This document shows, piece by piece, positions 26,077 through 39,000 of a DNA stretch of 64,000 nucleotides. The position numbers and the translations under genes were made by a program. Numbering within the stretch: the stretch's first letter is position 1; every line of letters begins with the position of its first letter. Source of the stretch: Paramecium octaurelia (lineage: Eukaryota; Ciliophora; Oligohymenophorea; Peniculida; Parameciidae); the NCBI GenBank assembly GCA_905182995.1, contig CAJJDP010000022.1:257488-321487 (forward strand). Reading direction: 5' to 3'. The notes under the pieces were generated by a model. It was not told the origin of the DNA, made no database searches, and saw only the letters and a program-made list of their open reading frames with translations.

Positions 26077-27777
26077 TCATTTAGTAAATTTTAACAATTC
26101 TATTAATATCTCCTTAGATAGCATATTAATATCTTATGTATTCAGTATCTTCTATTTATTATCGAGTAGAAAGATCATGGCATTGGCTTTCAATTCTTAT
26201 GCAGAGAATTTATCTGCCAAATTGACAACATCAATCACATTTTTGAGTGAAATGTTTTTAATCTAGGATTAATGAAATCTGAATAAATACTAAATGATCT
26301 TCACAAAAATTCTTAAGTCTCTGCAACATATACTTATCTGCCAATGCTAATAAATCGTAAACAATGTGTGAATCTATGAAGACTTCATCAGTATAGATGT
26401 ACTGTAAGATTGCTATAGTGATTAAATTATTTAATGAATACCCTTGAAAACATTAATAGATGTGTCAGTGATAGCAAGCTTATCTCCTAAGTTGAATTAT
26501 TCGTTTAAGAATAGAGTTTTGAAGTATTCGCAACGAGATGCCAATATAATTTTATGTGCATGAATCTCTTGATTATCAATAAAGAATGTGATATCACTCA
26601 GAATAGGTGAAAATAGAATGCTTGAATAATCTTGTTTGAGTGTAGATTCTGCTAATTTGATGATTGACTATTGTTTCAGCATGTAAACATCATTATATGA
26701 TTTCTCACTATCATTCCCTCCGAAGATCACAATGGTATTCTTATAGGCAATAGCAGAATGTCGACATCTGGGTCTTGGGGGTGATGATTGTTAAGATGTG
26801 CTGCTATCTTTAGTTTGGCCTCTGAAATTAGATTAATTGTCTTAAGTGTTGATCACAATATATTCCCATTGATTTTCAGTGATATTGTACATGAAGACAT
26901 CATTTCTCCATTGTTATCCATCATATCCTCCAAACAAATAGATCTTATTATTCATCATAACAGCTGAAGCACTAACTCTAGGAGACGGTGTACTTCCCTT
27001 GGGTTACAAGCGTGTCCATAGATTGTTTTCAATATCCAATTGATATAAGTCATTTAATTGATGCGATCTGTCAGGTTCACCACCAAAAACATAAATTTTA
27101 TGATCATAGATGACTGAACTATGTTACAATCTGCCTTATGGTTTTTGTCCTGTAGTTTCTACTTAAGTCCAGAAACATTTAACTAGATCAAATTTGTATA
27201 GATCACTCAACCACATTTTACCATCTCCTCCTCCAAAAATATACATAAAGTCTCCACAAATATTAGCTGTATGAAATTGTCTCTTTGGAGGTGTATTCTC
27301 AGATTTGACATGTTACCAATCAATACAAACAACATTCATTTATTCACTTGGAGTCATCATAATAATATCATCCAATACTGTGTATCCATTCCATCCTCCA
27401 TAATAGACAATTTTATCATAATAATTTTAAGCACTGTGTCCCATTCTTACATCTGGTATCTATCCACTTACTTTGATTTATGATGTCCAACTAATCTTTT
27501 ACTTGAAATTCATTACTTTAATCTTTTTAAATCCAAAATATGTATGTCATTGCAGAACTTCTTCCTGCCTTCACCCTCTTTGCCACCAAAGATGATCATG
27601 TAGTGTTTAAATGTTGTGGCTGTGTGACAATTCCTACAAGTCGGCAATTATGATGTTGTTGTTGCCTTGATATTTTCCCATTCATAACTTGCAAATGTAA
27701 CTAATAATCTAGCATCCATCCTTACCATCATCTTCTTTGTTATCAGTCATTTCGGTCTTACGAATACAATAATCCAT
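26077..27777 (-). CDS. Kelch-BTB-BACK protein (LZTR1-like order)
   Basis: About 530 aa. The first ~330 residues are six kelch blades, each with GG plus Tyr/Trp pairs, for example IYYGGWNGYTVLDDI-like KIVYYGGWNGY, FMYIFGGGDGKMW, KIYVFGGEPDRSH, KIYLFGGYDGQQW and TIVIFGGNDSEK. A BTB domain follows (LSDITFFIDNQEIHAHKIIL, ASRCEYFKTLF), then a BACK-like helical tail (VVNLADKFSAQELKANAMIF). Kelch before BTB is the LZTR1-type order rather than the KLHL order. Such proteins are substrate adaptors for Cullin-3 ubiquitin ligases. Introns of 25, 29 and 28 nt were needed; the last one is what extends the gene into the BACK region. The ATG at 27777 needs an early intron; an in-frame alternative lies ~55 bp downstream. 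Confidence 0.87.
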
Positions 27778-27809
27778 TTATAATTAATTATTATTTTTAT
27801 AATTAATAC

Positions 27810-28964
27810 TCATTTTACCTTCACTCTTTGTACTCTCTTGTTCTTCACTCTCATTATTAAATACACGACTGAACTAATCACCATAGTTGCTATCCATGGA
27901 ATTGATATATAATAAGGTGTGTCGACATATTAAATATTTCCAGCATCCTTTAAAAATTTTATGCTTATAAATGTTTCCGCAAAGAGAGTCCACACAACTA
28001 AATATCTACATTAACCTGATTGATCTTAATTTCCCTTCAAGTCATTCCATTACTCCTACCAACTCAGTACTCCCATTCCGAACCAGACAAATAATCTATA
28101 TGATACCATCCAGCATTTAGGTGGCACCCACAATTAATTCATTAAGAAAAATCCAGTCAAGAAATTTATTGTCACTGCTAACCAAGTACCAAATGCTGCT
28201 GCAAAATACTTATAGTCATGCCACACCAACCATTAAGTAAATGATTTGTCCTTTCTACCCAACCAATCAAATTATTCAATCCCTAATTTCTTACTAACCC
28301 ATAATCCCAAGAACACAAATAAAGTATTACCAATTAATACATCTAGCAACACGTGATCCCACCAACATTCTCTAAAATGAGGTAAAATGTGTTGCCAAGA
28401 CAATTCAATTACTTCATCAAATATTTACCAGAAATTTAATAACCAAGCATCTCTAAGTAAAAATGCTAATAAAAACCAATTTAAACAATGCAACAAGAAA
28501 TAATGATCCAAATTATCCACTATGTTCACTAATTCAAACTCACAATTATCATCGTAAGTGTGCATATCTTTTGTTACCGATCTTCCTAAGCTATCATCAC
28601 CCAACTTCATCAGTTATCTAGCTTCACTCTCATTTTAGAATATCAGAAATATCAGAAAAGCATTGTAACATACTCCCAACCAAAACATAAATCTCCAAAA
28701 TCCTTAAAAACGTTTTATGGGACCATCATATGATTTTAGTGAACCCATCATACATATAAATATTATGCCTCCTTAAACTCCTCTGTATCTATTTTTTATA
28801 TTATCATAACCATTTTCATAAGCGAAATAGATTAACGTGCATGCACTTATAAAAAATAAAATTTATTCCTAATATCTCATTTAAATGAATAATTATTATT
28901 AATTTATCAACCAGATATCCATCCCCAAATAAGAACTCCATATCAAAGCCATTCCTGAAGTCAT
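27810..28964 (-). CDS. phosphatidylserine synthase (base-exchange, PTDSS type)
   Basis: About 380 aa with 8-10 hydrophobic segments. Diagnostic blocks: DNCEFELVNIVDNLDHYF (substrate-site helix region), then HILPHFRECWWDHVLLDVL, the PSS signature with the conserved E-C-W-W-D. GNTLFVFLGLWVSKKLG and the C-terminal membrane helices follow (MVISSVVYLIMRVKNKR). The enzyme swaps the head group of phosphatidylcholine or phosphatidylethanolamine for serine in the ER, calcium-dependent in animals. I see no intron needed in the conserved part. The start is uncertain: the ATG at 28964 keeps the frame, but the first ~30 residues match the family poorly and an upstream exon is possible. Confidence 0.88.
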
Positions 28965-29419
28965 CAATTTTAATGCCAACAGCAACATGTATATGAATAA
29001 AATCAAATGTTAAACTCAATTAACCAATGAAAATAAAATTGAACAAAATATTAAGGTTTACAAAGATTAATCCACATAATGTGAATTACTTACTTAAGAT
29101 TAGACTACCTAATGCACACAACCATCTCAACAAGAGGAATAATTCATTTAACTTGTACAATCTAAACTCACTTACACTAATGATTTGCTCTCATAAATGG
29201 AATCCGTTGATATTAATGACTTTTAACCAAGACAAGCAATCTCTATTTAACAATCAATATAATCTTCTTAGACATTGATGGCTTATGTTTAAGAAAATAA
29301 TAATAAAATATATGAATAATTGCTAGCAAATCAAAATTAGAGTTTTCTAAATGTATTGTCCTAATTAACTAACAATAAAGCATTCGATGATTTAAAAATT
29401 TAAATATAGCAATATTTAG
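28965..29419. other. spacer with possible undetected exon
   Basis: Divergent spacer of ~450 bp. A + frame at 29027-29278 has no TAA/TAG Gln codon at all, unlike real genes here, and a minus frame from ~29276 could be a 5' exon of the phosphatidylserine synthase but I could not splice it. No other feature seen. Confidence 0.3.
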
Positions 29420-29607
29420 ATGTTCTCATCTTAATCAACCAAGGATTAACAGTCTAAAATTTTAGAAAAAATTATAGCATTGTAGATTAATTATCATTTA
29501 ATGAAAACTGTTTTGAACAATAATCACCAGGATGGCTGTTAACACCTACAATCAAAGTTGCTGACAGTTAGAATTTCTCCACAGATTCGCTCATCATCAA
29601 TAAATGA
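29420..29607 (+). CDS. possible small protein (~55 aa)
   Basis: ATG at 29420; a 20-nt intron (GTTAAC...AAAG, ~29539-29558) switches frame and gives a TGA at 29605-29607. The product is helical (ILEKIIALQINYHLMKTVLN) with a Ser/Asp-rich tail. Without the intron the frame would run ~290 bp antisense into the FAM135 gene, which is why I favour the spliced form. No family recognised. Confidence 0.42.
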
Positions 29608-29640
29608 TTTACTAACTAATTATAAAATAAAGATTAAAAA

Positions 29641-31719
29641 TCAATTGAAAACACCATCTACACAAGTTACCAGCATCCTTAATAATTATTAATTTTCTAA
29701 AAACATGATATGGGCAGACCTTCCAATCATATTATCAATAGTTCGATTTCTATTTAATAATAAATATGTATACTTACTCATTTAAAACGAAATTAACATC
29801 TAATCTTCTCACTTGTGTAGCTCTCATTCCTTTAAAAATGTTATCAACCATTTTCTCATATTTTCGAGAGTTCTTATTATATTTATGAATAAAGATACTT
29901 AATCACTTCTTTCAAAGTTCTTAGATATTCTAGCACTTTCAAATGGAACGTATGAATCTTACGCTGAACTTACAACTAGGATATTCTAGAACCAATTTAA
30001 ACCTTCCTATCTTGATAACTGATATAGGAAAGTGTTTTCAATTTATTCAGCATCTGTCATGGCTAATTATTATAAAGAGACTGATTTTCTCATTCTTTTA
30101 AGGAACCACAATCCTGCATCAATAAGTAAACTGTTATTATAACCATATCCTAGATGTGGACTTGATAATGATATGTACGTATTCATGTTGACCTTGAATT
30201 CACTCAAATGTGGCAATGCTGCTCTAACAATAACTCCTCCCATAGAATGACCAAGAAAACTGATACGAAAAGGATTATTCTTGATCCAATCTAAGATGTA
30301 TTATTTGACTTCCTAAGCTAGATTCTAACCCATATCAGCAAGATTTCCATCAGTCAAATCTTCATTTGCTCTGCTCATTAAGTAGTGATGATTTGGATAT
30401 TCTAATTAAAGATTATTCTTAATCAATCTCATATCCAAGGAATTTCCTTGAAATCCATGTACTAAAACAATTAAGTGTAAGAGTTATTCCTATTAAATTA
30501 AGGGTTGATTAATCTAATAGATTTCTTCGAATAGCACAGTTGCCTACTTTTGATCAGAGAATAGATTTTCATCTATAATATCCAATTATTAGTCCATGAC
30601 AATAGGTTTTTTTCTAATTTGATCACTAACATCTTGATGTTATTTTTGACATAGAGTTCCATTGCAAAATGAATTGCATTTAATAACCTCTCTAAAATAT
30701 GTTTCTCCCCATTTATCTTTTATTTTAAGTTGATAGTCTTATTGCAATAATATTCTATATTATTTCGAATTGTTTTAAATGATATTAATCAGTATGTTTT
30801 GTAATTCAAAAAGAACAGAGGAATATTGATTGATATCATTTTCAATGAGAGTAGATAACAAGTTTTAATCTCTAATGTTCTTTAAATTTAAAACTTCTGA
30901 AATTAGCATATTACCTTTTGTATTAATGTTCTCTTTAATAATTGAAGATTCTTGATATTGGATATACGAGAATTTAGGAATAGTAGGTAATTTGGATAAT
31001 TCCTCATATAATTTTAGTTAACCACAAAGCTTAGCCACTTATTATTAGAGTGATTCACTTGTTAATCTCAATTATCCAATATAGTAATCAAAGAACTCTT
31101 GACTCTTAGTAAACTTGCTAGTGTGTTTATGAAGGAACTCTGTGAATGTTTTTGGTTGAATTGATATTCTAGAGCTATTAGCTTTTTGGAATTCACTTAG
31201 TCGAAACTTAAAATCTTGAAGATTGGAATTCACAGTACAGTGAACCTAACAAAAATGATTGTTATCAAACATGATTGGAACATATTCATGTACTCCTTTA
31301 TAAGAATTACAGATTCGTCCTTAGAAAGTAGCTACACACTTAAAAAGAGATTCTTCATTTGGAGGACCTCCAATTTTGGCTAAATCTGCGCACATCAATT
31401 CACATACTAATTTGAATTCATGTTCATAATGTGGTGATGCGGAGAATTCAATTTTAAAAATGCAGCTTTCATCTATTTCAACTTCTTCTTCTTGGAATCT
31501 TATCATGAATGTTCTAGTTTAAAAGTATTGTTCATCAATTTGACTTGGTTGCCAAGATTCTTTTTTCTTATTATTATTGGTTTCAAAATAATTATAAGGA
31601 GTAGCCTATTCTCCATTCGATTTGATCATAAATCTTAAGTAATAAAGTCCTTGATTGAAGAGATCAATATTTTTAAATGACTCTACATGAATAATATGTT
31701 CATATGTTGCTCTAAGCAT
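29641..31719 (-). CDS. FAM135/DUF676 lipase-like serine esterase
   Basis: About 675 aa. The N-terminal ~400 residues are the FAM135-specific part. The C-terminus is an alpha/beta hydrolase of the DUF676 type: LIVLVHGFQGNSLDM (oxyanion strand), FRISFLGHSMGGVIVRAALP (GHSMGG nucleophile elbow), SLSSPHLGYGYN, VSSAQDSYVPFESA (acid residue) and DNMIGRSAHIMFLE, with the His in the family's N-x-(L/M)-I-G-R-x-A-H block. All three triad residues are present. The last two introns (~26 and 28 nt) are needed to reach that His; without them the frame stops early. Substrate unknown; lipid or acyl ester hydrolysis is inferred from the fold. Confidence 0.88.
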
Positions 31720-31746
31720 TTAATAAATTAACTGTTAAAAATATAA

Positions 31747-32982
31747 ATGGAATTGAAATATCTGAATAAATTTGTCGAAGATTACAACCTCACCAAGAAT
31801 GATAAATTAATTAAATACCTTGTGATTCTTGGCATAGGGTTTGTAAAGTAAAAATTAGAGGATATAAATCAGGAAGCAATTAAATTATTAGCGAGTAATT
31901 TTGATTTATTATCTAGATTCATTCAAACAAAAGTCTATTCATTAAGAATTGAAAACTTTGAGAAATAAGGTTCTCTCTTTAGAGAAACATATTCAACCAG
32001 AATAACAGATTAAATATCACAGTCAGCCAAAATTAATACCTCCCAAAGTTACACCAAAAATCACTGAATAAATTCCACTTTAGTAGAATGTTAAAAAGGC
32101 AGTACCTTTTAAACATCACTTAGACGATTCTGAAATGTAAAATATATAGTGCTACTATTAAGCAAATCAATATTATGGAATCAATATAATGAAAATTATC
32201 AGCATCAGAATACCAATAATGAATCTTAACATTAACCTCAAAGAAAGCTAACAATTGATTAACAACCTATAATCCCTAAGTATTTACCAAGAAACAACTC
32301 ACAAACAGAAATTCATCCTTTATCGTAGCGTGAAAACAGTGCCAGACAGGTTACTTAACGATCATCTCATCATTCAAGTCAATTTGACAGTTTGCATAAT
32401 CGAAATTCTCCAAAATTTAAAGGAGAAAAGAAGAAGAGCACACAAAAAGAGAATAGGACTTGTGCAGGCGTTGGAGTACCTAAACATTTGAGACAAGTGC
32501 AATCAAAAATAAAATCATAAATTCGATATGACAAGGAACAATACAAATCAAATAACAGTTAGAAAGAAGAAGAATAAATTATTAACATAGCCAATAGTTC
32601 CCTAAATCCATTCAATAATACTCCACAAAACAAATTGTTTTAACCTTGCCAATCTACTCATTTTGGTAGTGGTTAGGTGTCAAGTGCTAAACTTTAATAA
32701 TAGTAGATATAGATTTAGGATTTGAATAATATAACTGAAAGGAAAGCATTTAATCTTGATTAAATAGCCTCTTCGTTTTTGAATTCTCCATTCATGAAGA
32801 GTCAAATCTCACAAAGACTATTTGGGAAATAGGAATCAGCCTCATAATCATCATCATCTAGTACCTTCTCACTTTTTAATCCAAATAATGAACTAAAAAG
32901 TATTGATATTGTTTATAAGTTATTAGACTTCTTTTAGTAATTAGACAAACAAGTAGGAAACTCTTTATCCTTTTAGTTTTGA
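31747..32982 (+). CDS. unknown Gln/Ser-rich protein
   Basis: About 390 aa after removing two introns (31 nt near 31,971 and 26 nt near 32,139). The first ~75 residues form helices (MELKYLNKFVEDYNLTKNDK, EAIKLLASNFDLLSRFIQTK). The remainder is low-complexity and Gln/Ser/Asn-rich, with a conserved-looking basic patch (CAGVGVPKHLRQVQSKI) and a short C-terminal helix (KSIDIVYKLLDFFQQLDKQV). No domain recognised. It starts 27 bp from the divergent FAM135 gene, so the two probably share a promoter. Confidence 0.65.
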
Positions 32983-33101
32983 TTGACTTATTATTTTATA
33001 CATGCTAATATATGTTGTATTAATTAGATATTCGTTAAATTTATGATAGAGGGTTGCCCATATATTAACATATTTAGGATATTTATATAGGAATTATAAT
33101 T

Positions 33102-35993
33102 ATGAATCTTTTGAAGTTTCTTTATGGAGAATCGTCGAAGTAAGAAGCGAATTAGAAGATATAGAAACACTTATTTTACTCAAATGATGATGAATATCAA
33201 GGCGAGGTTATGAACGATAAACGTCATGGGAAAGGAACTTACAAGTTTGCATCAGGGAATCGTTACGAAGGGTAGTGGAAGAATCATCAGAAGCATGGGA
33301 AAGGTAAGCTGTACTATAAGAATGGGGAACTGTACATAGGGGATTGGGTTGAGAATAAGAAGTGTGGAGAAGGAATGCATTTTTATATAAATGGGGATAG
33401 ATATGTTGGAGAATGGAAAGATGATTAGAGGGATGGTACAGGAACTTTATATTAGGCTGATTAAAATATATTCCATGGTATTAGAAGATAGATTATGCAG
33501 GATAGTTTAGAATGAATAAAAAGTGTGGAACTGGCTATTACTTTAATACTCGAGAGAAGAAATATTACAAATAGCATTATGAATTTGACATCATTGTCGA
33601 TAGTGTGTAGATTGAAGATGTTCCATCATATGTGCTTGAAAAATTCCATATAAAACCTGAAAGAAACCATATTGAGAGTGAGAAGAGTGAAGATTGCACC
33701 ATTAAAATAGAAGCTAGTCCTACAGTATAGAATGATAGCGATAAGCAAAAAGATCTGCAACCAAGTGGTTAAAGTGGTTAAGGGGAATCAGATCCTTAAT
33801 TAAAAGACGAAGGTAAATCTTAACTAAACTCTCTTGGCAATTCATAACAACATGGATTTTTGAGTTTATAAGTATTGGAGAAGTTGGAAGAGTTTGAGAG
33901 TTAAAAACATAGTAAAATTATTGAAATATATTAAAAATATAGTGTAAGACTGGTAATTAGAAGAAGTTTGCATTTGGTTAGATACATTATAATTAGGTGA
34001 ATATAAAGATGAATTTATTAAGAACTAAATGACAGGCAAGACTCTCTATGCCTTAACCGATAATGATTTAAAGTAAGATTTAGGAATATCAGTTTTGGGA
34101 CATCGAAAGAAGATTTTGCAGTCAATAGAGGAATACAAGAAATACTATGTGAAATTTATGGGAGGAAGAGTAAGGATGAAGAAGGGGTTGGAATCTTTGG
34201 AAGAAAGAAAAGGACTATACAATTCTATAGAGCATTAGAGATTTAAAAGCATCTTTTCATATATGGAGAAGATAGAAGAGGAGTAAAATGAACACCATGA
34301 CAACAACAAAAGTGAATCAAGTAGTGATTCCCCAAGTGCAAACAAGAGAAAGAGAAATGGCAAAGATGTTATTCCTAAGTCTCCCAATAGATCAATATCA
34401 AATGATTCAGATTAAGGAAATTTGAGTGATAATAATATGTCGTTGAAATTGAAAAAACAAAAAAGTAAAAGGAGTAGAAAGCATTAGAGAAAATAAACTA
34501 CAGATTAGTAGAAATCCGGAGAATCTGCAGATGATGAAGATGGTAAATAACATCTGAGCTCACCTATTTGTATTTGATATTTTTAATATATTTAGAGTCT
34601 CCAAATAAAGCTAGTAATAATGTAAGTGATTAAAAGATTGAGATTCTAGTGTTGAATGAGTGTCAAAATATTGGAGAAGAGAACAAGGAGAAGGATATTT
34701 ATGGAGTGAATGAATTATCTAGATAATCAACCAATAAATAACATGATATCTCAGAATTCACATCATCCAAAAGTCCTCCTCAGATAATCAATAATAACGA
34801 TGAAAACATTACTTAATTGGATAGATTATAATCCATTAATTTATAGTTGTAAAGACAGAAATCAGAAGCAATCGGTAGTAAATTCTAGGAATAAGATTCA
34901 TCCAGCTAAGAATCTGATGTATCTGGGAATGATTCAAGTTCAGAATCATCGGATGATGAGAGATATAAAAATCAAAAGAGATCCAGAAAATTAAAAGAAA
35001 TTAATAAGAAAGAAAAAGAGAAGGACGATAGATAATAACATCATTTACCTAAAAAGCTACTTGTAATGTTAAAAGAATTTGGAATCAATGAAAGAGTCTT
35101 AATAGTATTTCACGAATTGATTATTGGATAAATAATCGGTGAAGGTGGTTATGGTGTTGTACATAAAGGTAAGTGGCTTGGTTAAGATGTGGCTATCAAA
35201 TCTTATGGAAAAAGAAAATCTCAAGGAAATTTGAAATACAAATTATAAATGGCTGATTTTTTGAAGGAAGTAGAAGTGATTTCAAATCTACGTCATCCAA
35301 ACATAGTCTTGTATATGGGAGTATGCATAAGAAAATAGAATTATTATTTGATTACTGAATATCTGGAAGAGGGCAGTCTTTTTGATCATCTACATAAAAA
35401 GAAGACACACATAGATTAAAAAGCTTTAATGTAAATAGTAGAAGACATTGCCTTGGGAATGAATTATCTACACGGCAGAAAAGTTATGCATTGTGATCTC
35501 AAATCATCTAATGTCCTTATTGATTAAAATTGGAATGTTAAGTTATGTGATTTTGGCTTGTCCAGAATCAATAAGAAGATAGATCATAAAGTAAACAAAG
35601 GAGCTAGAATAGGGACTCCTAATTGGATGGCTCCAGAAATCATGCGAGGAGAACCATATCAAGAAAAAGCAGATGTCTATAGTTTTGGAATGATTCTATG
35701 GGAGATTATTACTTAATAAATACCTTATGAAGGTTTATCATAAACTTAAATTATTGGTACCGTTGGATATGGACAAGATTAAGTTATTATTCCTTCAAAT
35801 AGCAATCCTTCAATTTTACTTTAACTGGCCAAAAAGTGTTTGAAAAAGAATCCTCATGAAAGGCCTACTTTTACTGACATTGTTAATGAAATTCAAATGG
35901 GATAAAAAACTGATGCTAAACTTAAAAGTAACTTTCTATTTTTATTTAATTATAGAACAAGCTATAAGATAGCTTATAGACTTTTTTGAATGA
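33102..35993 (+). CDS. MORN-SAM-TKL protein kinase
   Basis: About 930 aa. Residues ~20-160: five MORN repeats ([71 protein letters not shown]). Around 290-350: a SAM domain ([34 protein letters not shown]). A charged Ser/Lys-rich linker follows. The last ~270 residues are a Raf/TKL-type kinase: [68 protein letters not shown]. The catalytic loop reads H-C-D instead of H-R-D; catalytic Asp, Lys and DFG are intact, so it should be active. MORN repeats typically target membranes or cytoskeleton. Four introns, the last 28 nt before KKQAIRQLIDFFE, set the stop. Confidence 0.9.
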
Positions 35994-36024
35994 TCAGAAG
36001 AATGAAAAATATTAATAATATTAT

Positions 36025-39000
36025 TCAAATTTATTTGATAAGTATTTCCTTTAAATTTCTTTCCAAATACCCATCTCTCAAGAAAATTTGAAGTGGTATA
36101 AAGTACACAATCCGCTTTAACAGTTGATACTAATGAAGCAAATATTTTGGGTATAATAATATTAAAGCTAAAATCGTAACGCCACAAAATACCAAATAAC
36201 ATATAGAGACATTCTAAATTATAAATAAAAATTACATCCAGCTATTTCAATGTTTCTTCTGTTATTTCCTTGAAGCTACTCTTAAAACTATTTGAGAGTG
36301 CAAAAAAAGATCTTGTGATTATTTAAGATCCCTCCAATTCATACTTGTGCATTTCTACTCTTTTAGTAAAATTGTTTATCTACTGCTAGGTTTTTACTTA
36401 ATTGTAAAGATAACTTAGAGTAGGGACAATCCCTTTTGAGAGTATCCCTTCAAAAGACAAAATACAATATTGATCCATCAATGGTTTAAAGCTCTAATTT
36501 TTAATAGTTTATTATTTATACTTCATCAACTTATGAACACATCTCGTTAACTTATACAAATTCTAATAAATCTATGAAATTTTAGGTGAGTAAATAATCA
36601 TCGTAATGAATTGTTTCAATCAAGGAATTAAACTCTTATAAAACATTTTAAGATCTATTTAATAAAATATATAAATTGTCTTAGTCTGATGTCGTTAGAA
36701 ACGGATAGCTGGTGAAACGAAAAAATAATTCTCGATAAAGAAATCCATTGCCTCCTCGAAATTTTAAATCTTAAATCAATTTAAAGAAATCCATTGTAAC
36801 ATTGTACTTGGTTAGATATTATTAAGCTAAGACAAACACTATTATTCCGTAAATTATTATTAAGAGTAAGAAAGTTATATTTGCTATGTTGTATTTATAT
36901 TACGGAAATCGCTAGCCATATTTATGATAAATTAATTAATTCTATTTCGCATTTTCATTTAAAGATTAAGCTTTGATTACTGCAATATATTCTTTATCTA
37001 GATGAAACTCTTCAAGCATATTTCCTGAAATGATATTTAATAATATCTTCTGTCTTTGTATTTCATGTAGAATAACCTCATCTGTATTATGTCTTAGTAA
37101 TCCAATAATTAGATCATATGAAGCAAAGTATTTCTTTTGGTAATAAAATACTATTGTTAACATCAAAATAAAAACAAAAACAAAACATGTCAATAGAATA
37201 GACCACTTTATATAAATTTAATTGCATTTCGATTCAGAATATATTTTTATTTCACTTGTCAAACTTTCACAAGTATTTTACATTACCAAATAATTTGCAA
37301 TTAAAAATACTTAAAATGGCTGACCAGCAATGGCTCTATTGAACTGATAAGCAGCTAATTATTATTGTTAATATTATAGCATAATGAATAGGTTATCTCT
37401 GAATGTCACTTCTTATGAATATATAACAGAAGAATTTTCCCCCATAAACCAAACAGGAATGCTTACATCATTCAAAAATTAAGCTAAATAGGGATTGGTT
37501 AATTGTGTGTAAAAGTTATCCTGCAATTCTTAATAGCCTAAGGGTAGGTACTATAGAAAAGGTGCGGTGAGAACTTAAAGTTCTTTAGCATTAATAAAGC
37601 CTTCTCTATATTGTATTTAATAGGATGTTACAGTTATTCTCATTGAAAAGAAGAGATCATGAGGACCCATAATACTTGCATGTAATTACAACATTTCAAT
37701 TTATTCAATTAAGACATTCAAATCTTTATTGAATTCATACATTATAAAAATTGGAATAACTAAAAAGGACGTTAAAAGTAAGAAAGTGTAGATTAAAAAA
37801 TGAAAAACGTATTTTGGTTTTGAGTTTTGCATAATTCTATGAACAACATCATATTTTTTCCACAAACTGTCCTTGGAAATATCATTCAAAGTCTTGGTCT
37901 TTTATTATTTTACTTATTTTTTTGTATACTGAGAAACAATTAATTCATATGAGGAACAGTCTTTCATTTGATCCTCATGACAGAAATATTATTGTTAATT
38001 GTCTTTATTGGAATTTAGCAATTCTTTAATTTCGTTTACTTCATGTTTATCTTGATTATTAGGATGAGTTATACAAATTCTACCTGGGCTTAGGATTTCA
38101 TCTTAAATTTGATCACTAATATAATTGGAGAATAACTTTAGGTTTCTTTACATTTATCTGGATTAGTCTTTGACTTATTGTTAAAATTCTTCAAATATTT
38201 GATTTCTGTTTTATAATTCTAATTCATTTATTTCACTATCGAAATCGCCTTCATTAATGATATTTGATCTCTACCTATTTGTTGTATTTTCTAAAAAAGA
38301 TTCAGCATTTTATTATTTTTGAATATAGGATACATGCATTACATAATAGACATAATTAGTAATTTATCTTTTTCTGATGGTGAGATCACAAACGTATTTA
38401 ACATTTTGGATAGTGTTGGATCTAAAATAACTATTTCGAATATTTTTGAGAGATTGGAAATCATACTGTTTCTATTATAATTTATCAGGAGGCTTAGGAA
38501 AGATTAATTCGATTTGACTAAGAGAGGTTTCTGTTAATTTTATAAGAGATTCAAGAATATCTAAGAAATCTGGCATTATGCTTTCTATAGCAATCTTATT
38601 GATATCATAATTAACTTTGAACCATTAAATCTATTCAGAAGTCCATCCAATCTAATTCAGGATACTCTTTGTAAATAGACATTAATGTTTAACCCCATCA
38701 ACTAATATAAACATTAGGTCTTCTGTTGGAGGTTAAAAAAAGGCTGAAAATGTTAGATTTGATTTAACAAATAATTCAGTTACGTCAACATTAAGATAGA
38801 TCGCCTAAATAAATTAATCTTTAGCAACTATAAAGTTAATATCAAATATTTTAAAGAATTTACATTAGCCAGTTTCTAAAAACTGACCAACAAAATGATG
38901 ATGGTAATTAACTACTGCTAATGGAATTAGGTCTTCAAATTAATAGGTTTCTCCCTTGTTTCTATATATGCCAAATAGATCAAATAGTTAGTTTGAATGA

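Noticed and set aside
26065..26274. Extension of the small membrane-protein gene to the frame ending near 26,274
   Set aside because: It would pass an in-frame TGA at 26063-26065 and overlap the kelch-BTB gene, whose BACK-like end reads convincingly on the other strand.
29027..29278. 83-codon + frame between phosphatidylserine synthase and FAM135
   Set aside because: No TAA/TAG Gln codon inside, unlike all supported genes here, and an Asn/Leu/His-rich composition typical of chance frames.
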